Shown: in pieces, positions 34,801-37,437 of the stretch
Numbering within the stretch: the stretch's first letter is position 1
Layout: each line of letters starts with the position of its first letter
Translations under genes and position numbers: made by a program
Origin: an uncultured cyanobacterium
GTDB lineage: Bacteria > Cyanobacteriota > Cyanobacteriia > Cyanobacteriales > Geitlerinemataceae
DNA length: 37,437 nucleotides
Direction: 5' to 3'
Assembly: GCA_937899645.1 (NCBI GenBank)
Contig: CALCCD010000131.1
Location: forward strand, 1-37,437
The notes under the pieces: model-generated
What the model was told of the DNA's origin: nothing
The model's database searches: none
What the model saw: only the letters and a program-made list of their open reading frames with translations

Positions 34801-35472
34801 GAGTTGACCGGTGAGGAGCTCGTAAAGCGTAACGCCAAGGGAATAAAAATCCGTACGGTAGTCAATCCCGCGATTCATCCGTCCCGTTTGTTCCGGGGCG
34901 ATGTAGGCGAGGGTTCCTTCTAGACCGTTGGGGCTGACGGGTTGCTGTTGTTCCTTGGGCAAGAGCGAGGCAATGCTGAAGTCGATCAGTTTGACCTGAC
35001 CCGTCTCAGGGTCAATCAGAATATTCGCCGGTTTAATATCCTTATGCACCACACGTGCAAGGCCGAGTTCGTGCAGCGCGCACGCAAGCTGAATAGCCGT
35101 CCGTAGAAAACGCTCGATTTTTTGTGGGGGGTTCTCACCCGCAGTCGGCGCTTCCCCATCGGGTTTTGGTTCGCCGTACAGCCGCGACCAATACTCCGAA
35201 AGCGATACGGCCCCAGCATCAGGCATCACCAGCGCATAGCCATTGCCCTCGCGCTCGAGACTGAGGGGGCGGACGACATATTCCGAATCGAGATTGCGGG
35301 CGATCGCAAACTGATTGCGAAACTGCACCAGGGCGTTGAAATCAGGATGGGGATCCCGTAGGACTTTGACGATAACCGGCTGTCGGTCCGATCTCCGAAC
35401 CGCACGGTACACGATCGTCCGCAGTCCGTTGTAAATCGTACTCGTTTCCTGAAACTGGGAGGAGCGCAGCAT
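28837..35472 (-). CDS. Giant hybrid Ser/Thr kinase - AAA ATPase - GAF/PAS - sensor histidine kinase
   Basis: The 2211-residue protein combines several signalling modules. Residues 1-290 are a Ser/Thr protein kinase (VHKDIKPANIL, with LIDFSIA at the DFG position and a weak glycine loop). About 340-700 is a predicted ATPase (GFSGIGKTAVINEV Walker A, VIFLDDLQWADS Walker B). About 700-1330 is a long helical region resembling TPR repeats. A GAF domain follows (about 1364-1530), then three PAS domains (about 1545, 1680 and 1800 onward), a coiled coil, HisKA with VAHEINNPVGFL (phospho-His near residue 1959) and HATPase_c (FANAIDAF, RDNGCGM, GKGTGLGLAIAHQIV). No receiver domain or membrane helix is seen. 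Such proteins occur in filamentous cyanobacteria and are thought to integrate Ser/Thr and His phosphorylation. ATG 35472 is preferred to TTG 35484. The gene is more AT-rich than its neighbours. Confidence 0.93.
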   Translation of the reverse strand: MLRSSQFQETSTIYNGLRTIVYRAVRRSDRQPVIVKVLRDPHPDFNALVQFRNQFAIARNLDSEYVVRPLSLEREGNGYALVMPDAGAVSLSEYWSRLYGEPKPDGEAPTAGENPPQKIERFLRTAIQLACALHELGLARVVHKDIKPANILIDPETGQVKLIDFSIASLLPKEQQQPVSPNGLEGTLAYIAPEQTGRMNRGIDYRTDFYSLGVTLYELLTGQLPFTTSDPLELLHCHIAQNPAPPADLEDERGQAYSAILSAIVMKLMAKNAENRYQSALGLKHDLEQCLASLENTGAIAAFELGKRDICDRFTIPDKLYGRERDVQTLLDAFERVSQGSREMLLVAGFSGIGKTAVINEVHKPIVKKQGYFIKGKFDQFNRNIPFSAFVQAFRNLMAQLLGEPEQVLAGWKKKIIQAVGKNGQVLIEVIPELEQIIGPQTPADELSSAAAQNRFNLLFQRFIALFTTAKHPLVIFLDDLQWADSASLKLVQVLLEKQKRCHLLLLGAYRDNEVFPAHPLMVTVQELQQKEFSVKTITVTPLSEDHINQMVADTLNCPPDIAAPLTQVIYQRTQGNPFFSIRFLKSLYKENSISFNRDLSYWECDLTQVREVAITDNVLEFMASQLQKLPPATQHILKLAACIGHEFDLSTVSIVGEISIQEAALSVWPALEEQVLFPINEVYKFFQTADYTTNLPEDIAVSYRFLHDRIQQAAYSLIPAAERQEIHLKIGRLLLKDISNKKIKLDENAIFQIANQLNLGVGSIVDVDERQELAGLNFLAGKKALQETAYSAAAEYCSQARNLLLENAWKNNYKFTLELYELSTESEYLAGNSSGSETLKDIVLAETDRPLDRARVYEVWIQVLIAKNQFLKAISVGLGFLANLGIQLPQQPAEEEVERVIGNLLEQFPLEQISNLRELQNMVDPQQIVVMRILSGLLNAAYLANPDLLPLIVAKQVEISVTYGNTDVSPSAYANYGLILCGVVNEIEAGCCFGKLALDLFNCAIESKQFYAKTAEIVGLSIQHWQGAIAETLDLLLDGYKVGLETGDFESASFAAYDYCAHSFVAGKNLISLEQELQNYSSVIGEFQQTMVFHLNELHRQTILNLTAKQTRKEPTLLQGTAYDETAMLAQHQHDSDFSSLALLYIDKLFLAYLFGEYRQAVVAGDEAENYLEGIPAQVFVPLFHFYDALSWLSLYPGLEEAEKKRTIARIKAHYKKIATWAEHAPMNYAHKRDLLQAEQHRVAGDKLAAIEHYDRAIAGARANQYIQEEAIANERFALFYLDWGRSREAAAYMQEAHTCYVQWGARAKVERLEADYPELLAPILRQQRLESETIDRLTDYTQTLTTTFQRDTQSHIGLSDTLDLAAILQASQVLSSSIELDKLLKDIVEIILANAGAKRIVLLTPNDDRQWHVRARAEQGENGEILAEMVTMPISPNRLPIRLIQYVKNTQTPVLIHEAETEIPGIVSGYLLNRQPQSVLCLPLIYQSNLVAVVYLEHPTTKNLFTSYRQKILEFLCAQAAVALQNAYLYEKEQKESTALKLSETRFKTMFDNAADAVFILSKTGFISANQACVTLFGYNDPSDFNELCPDQVSPERQPDGQPSADKSNAMMQLAYEKGCHKFEWLHEKADGTPFWTEVMLTPIPYVDSVGSNIDCLHAIVRDISDRKQTETEQQRILAILENAPDIVSTADLDGNILYRNKAFKQFLPEPVTTDDTDKIKDFHPDWALDIIQNEAIPAAIQTGMWEGETALLDSDGQEIPTSQLILAHWEQGQLAYLSTIIRDISARKKLEREQAELYELLSLKSSAIEESDAGIAILEDGKYTYLNKSHLSLLGYESQDLIGESWENIYDSDEVQRFQQDVFPTLMQHGRWLGEATARRKDGSYFPQEVSLCALDENQLIYICRDISDRKQAEDAILQKSQDLEKTLDELQKAQLQIVQSEKMSALGNLVAGVAHEINNPVGFLKGNIQPAQEYIEDLFALIQIYQDKIENPSLEIEGEIEEFDLEFIREDLPNLIKSMSVGIERIQNISNGLRTFSRKDRDKKTAFNIHEGIDSTLLILKHRTKANESRPSIQVIKSYSDLPEVLCFPGQLNQVFMNIFANAIDAFDEVNACKTYREIEESPNKLEIQTSVTDGGIRIQMRDNGCGMKPETVNKIFEQGFTTKEVGKGTGLGLAIAHQIVTQKHGGTLTCVSKLGQGTIFTLALPV

Positions 35473-35674
35473 AACGGTCGTCAAAATCTTGCAGCGGTGT
35501 CTTGTCCAGATAGAGACTTAAAAGGGCCTTGTTTCAGGACGGGGGCGATCGTGATGCAACTCGCCATATCGGGCGATACTTCCCCCTTCCCATATATTAA
35601 CCAAGCCGTGAGTCACCGCTCAGTGCGTCTTATTCAATTTTTGTGGGAGATGAAAGTTATCGATCGCGAGGGCG

Positions 35675-37437
35675 CTACCAGTCATTGCGCCTTTGTGCGC
35701 CCCAATCATCGGGGGGCTCGACGGGCACGTACTCCAATTCGGCGAGTTCGACAGACTCCGGCGCAAATGTTATTTGGGCGGTCTCATCGCTGGAGCCATC
35801 GGCGCGATTGTCGTAAACCGGCTCCGGGCGCTCGAGGTCTGCCGAGGAAAATGGCGCGACGGGTCGATCGTCTCGCAAATTCTCGTCAAATTCCACCATA
35901 AAGCCTTCATCGAGACTCTCCGGCTCGATCGACAGCTTCAGCGGCTCGACCACCTTCGCCACCGCGTCCTTCACAAATGACTTAATAAACTCATCCTTAC
36001 GCGTGAGCTGGAACTGCTGCTGCACCACCTCCGCCATGCCGCCATCTCCCCAGTCCTGGTCGCGGCGGAAATACTCGATAAAGCTCTTGCCCGCAATCCG
36101 CGTCAGGTACGCCGCCGTGATGCCCTGGATGCCCTTGCCGACCACCAGTGTCGCCACGTTTAGCGACAGCGCCCCGGCTACGAGCTGCACCGCGCCTTTG
36201 ACGATGCCCAAACTCGCCAACGTCTTGCCCAGCGACAGCGCCAGCTCGCGCCCGCGATCGACGTTTAGCTCGCAGCCATACACCCCGGCGATCTCCACCA
36301 CCATCTGGGCGTTCACCGCCGCCGCCGCCAGCATATCCACCACCGGAAGCGGAGTCACGGCCACGGCTCCCGCCCCGATCCACTGGTAGCGCTCGACGAT
36401 CTTCACGGCCTGGCGGTGGCGCTGATTGTCGATCAGCTTGCGAGCGCGATCGCCGAGGCGCTGGGATTGCAGCAGAATATTGTCGGCGATCAGGTCTTCG
36501 CCCTCGGCGCGCAGGACGGCGACGATTTGGGTCAGCAGCGGCACGATATCGGGGCTGGGTTTAATCACTTCGCCGGTGTCGAGGCGGACGGAGGGCGGGT
36601 TGCTGGCGATCGCGACGATATCGCTAGCGGCAATCCAGCGGTGCAGACGCGATCGTAGTTTCGCCAGAATTTCTTCGCGATCGGCGTCGGGGTACAGGTC
36701 GGATTTGTTGAAGGCGACGATCGAGCGTTTGCCGATTTCCGCCAGGGCGATTAACGGCGAGAACTCGGCTTGAGTCAGGTCGTTATCGACGACGAAAATC
36801 AGCAGGTCGGCTTCGGCGGCCCACTGGCGGGCTACCTGCGATCGCATCCCGCCTGCTTCGCCCGCCTCCAGGATTCCCGGCGTATCGACGATTTCGACGG
36901 ACTGGCCGACGCCTTCGAGCTGTAGCGAAAACACCCGCCCTTCCGTCGTCGAGCCCATTGGAGCCGCCACCTGTCCGACGACGCGACCGAGCAGGGCGTT
37001 AATCAGTGAGGTTTTGCCTGCCGAGCCGGTGCCGAAGACGACAATTTGCAGGTTGCGGCGTGCCATATTGCCTTCGATTTCGCGCGATTTGCTCAGTAGG
37101 GCGCGGCGGGCGACTTCGTCTTGGATTTTGCCGACTTGTTTGCGGACGGCGTTGAGGTTGGCGGTGGCGGCGTCGGTTTTGTCGGTGGGGGCGCGGAGTT
37201 GGCGTTTGGTTTGGGGGTGGCGTTTTTTATTGAAGGGGTTGCTGCTGAAGATGCCGCCGTTGAAGATGCCGAAGTAGTAGAGGAAGGCGTAGAGGGCGAC
37301 AGCGATCGTGACGATCAGCAGGATTACCAGCAGTCCGGCGAGGAAGGGCGGTGCGGACCAGGCGATTTGGCTGTAGAGCCAGCCGAGGGAGGTGATCAGC
37401 CAGATCGACAGGGCGAGGATGACGCAGACGCCGAAGA
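35675..37437 (-). CDS. Membrane GTPase of the DUF697 type (N-terminus outside window)
   Basis: The frame is open to the right end of the window, so the protein extends beyond it; at least 586 residues are encoded here. The visible N-terminal part has two membrane helices (ILALSIWLITSLGWLYS and LAGLLVILLIVTIAVALYAFLYYFGIF), then a linker and the G domain: G1 VFGTGSAGKTSLINALLG, G3 IVDTPGILEAGE, G4 VAFNKSDLYPD. The C-terminal DUF697 region is hydrophobic and helical (VDMLAAAAVNAQMVVEIAGVYG, LASLGIVKGAVQLVAGALSLNVATLVVGKGIQGITAAYLTRIAG shortened). The ATG at 37066 sits immediately before the G domain and is probably internal. It is related to the GTPase at 10905 but membrane-anchored. An acidic C-terminal tail follows. 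Confidence 0.88.
   Translation of the reverse strand, partial: FGVCVILALSIWLITSLGWLYSQIAWSAPPFLAGLLVILLIVTIAVALYAFLYYFGIFNGGIFSSNPFNKKRHPQTKRQLRAPTDKTDAATANLNAVRKQVGKIQDEVARRALLSKSREIEGNMARRNLQIVVFGTGSAGKTSLINALLGRVVGQVAAPMGSTTEGRVFSLQLEGVGQSVEIVDTPGILEAGEAGGMRSQVARQWAAEADLLIFVVDNDLTQAEFSPLIALAEIGKRSIVAFNKSDLYPDADREEILAKLRSRLHRWIAASDIVAIASNPPSVRLDTGEVIKPSPDIVPLLTQIVAVLRAEGEDLIADNILLQSQRLGDRARKLIDNQRHRQAVKIVERYQWIGAGAVAVTPLPVVDMLAAAAVNAQMVVEIAGVYGCELNVDRGRELALSLGKTLASLGIVKGAVQLVAGALSLNVATLVVGKGIQGITAAYLTRIAGKSFIEYFRRDQDWGDGGMAEVVQQQFQLTRKDEFIKSFVKDAVAKVVEPLKLSIEPESLDEGFMVEFDENLRDDRPVAPFSSADLERPEPVYDNRADGSSDETAQITFAPESVELAELEYVPVEPPDDWGAQRRNDW

Noticed and set aside
28700-35674. ssrA-integrated genomic island bounded by a duplicated tmRNA 3' end
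   Set aside because: No copy of the ssrA 3' end and no integrase gene were found around 35485-35674.

Overview
The window is high-GC cyanobacterial chromosome. The evidence is a magnesium-chelatase ChlD subunit, a group 1 sigma factor with cyanobacterial SigA sequence, a Tic20-family membrane protein, the cyanobacteria-restricted TIGR02652 protein, a one-piece tmRNA whose tag reads ANNIVPFARKAAPVAA, and dense scattering of the HIP1 octamer GCGATCGC. The species cannot be fixed from the sequence alone.

Layout. 1-1938 is an accessory island: the end of a TPR-repeat gene followed by two VapBC-type toxin-antitoxin modules. The modules share a perfect 123-bp direct duplication (396-518 = 1093-1215), and the second PIN toxin carries an in-frame 129-bp MITE-like insertion with a 6-bp target duplication. 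1954-4241 holds arfB (ribosome rescue), an unrecognised gene and tlyA. 4290-6082 is an RNA/ribosome cluster on the minus strand (rpsP, khpA, phoH, probably continuing into tlyA). 6367-9137 is a second minus-strand group: a gamma-carbonic-anhydrase-like protein, a DinG-like protein lacking helicase catalytic motifs, and tic20. 9243-13301 has TIGR02652, a foreign-looking SUKH gene, a VOC protein, a DUF697-type GTPase and comB. 13615-17575 has a short CheR-type methyltransferase, an S2P/CBS protease and sigA with a long leader. 17576-21265 has a four-member palindrome array, chlD, a heptose-kinase-like gene and tRNA-Val(GAC). 21350-27960 has a PP2C phosphatase, a large DUF4347/RTX secreted protein and a coiled-coil membrane protein. 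28280-28823 is a complete ssrA unit (promoter, gene, terminator). 28837-35472 is a giant lower-GC Ser/Thr kinase-ATPase-GAF-PAS-histidine kinase. The right edge holds a membrane GTPase running out of the window.

Functional threads are translation quality control (arfB, ssrA, TlyA, rpsP/khpA/phoH), signalling (giant hybrid kinase, PP2C phosphatase, CheR, S2P, SigA), chlorophyll synthesis (chlD) and two related GTPases. No CRISPR array, prophage or complete IS element was seen. The most unusual observations are the in-frame MITE in a PIN toxin, the duplicated toxin-antitoxin module seam, the helically phased palindrome array before chlD, and the helicase-fold protein without helicase motifs.
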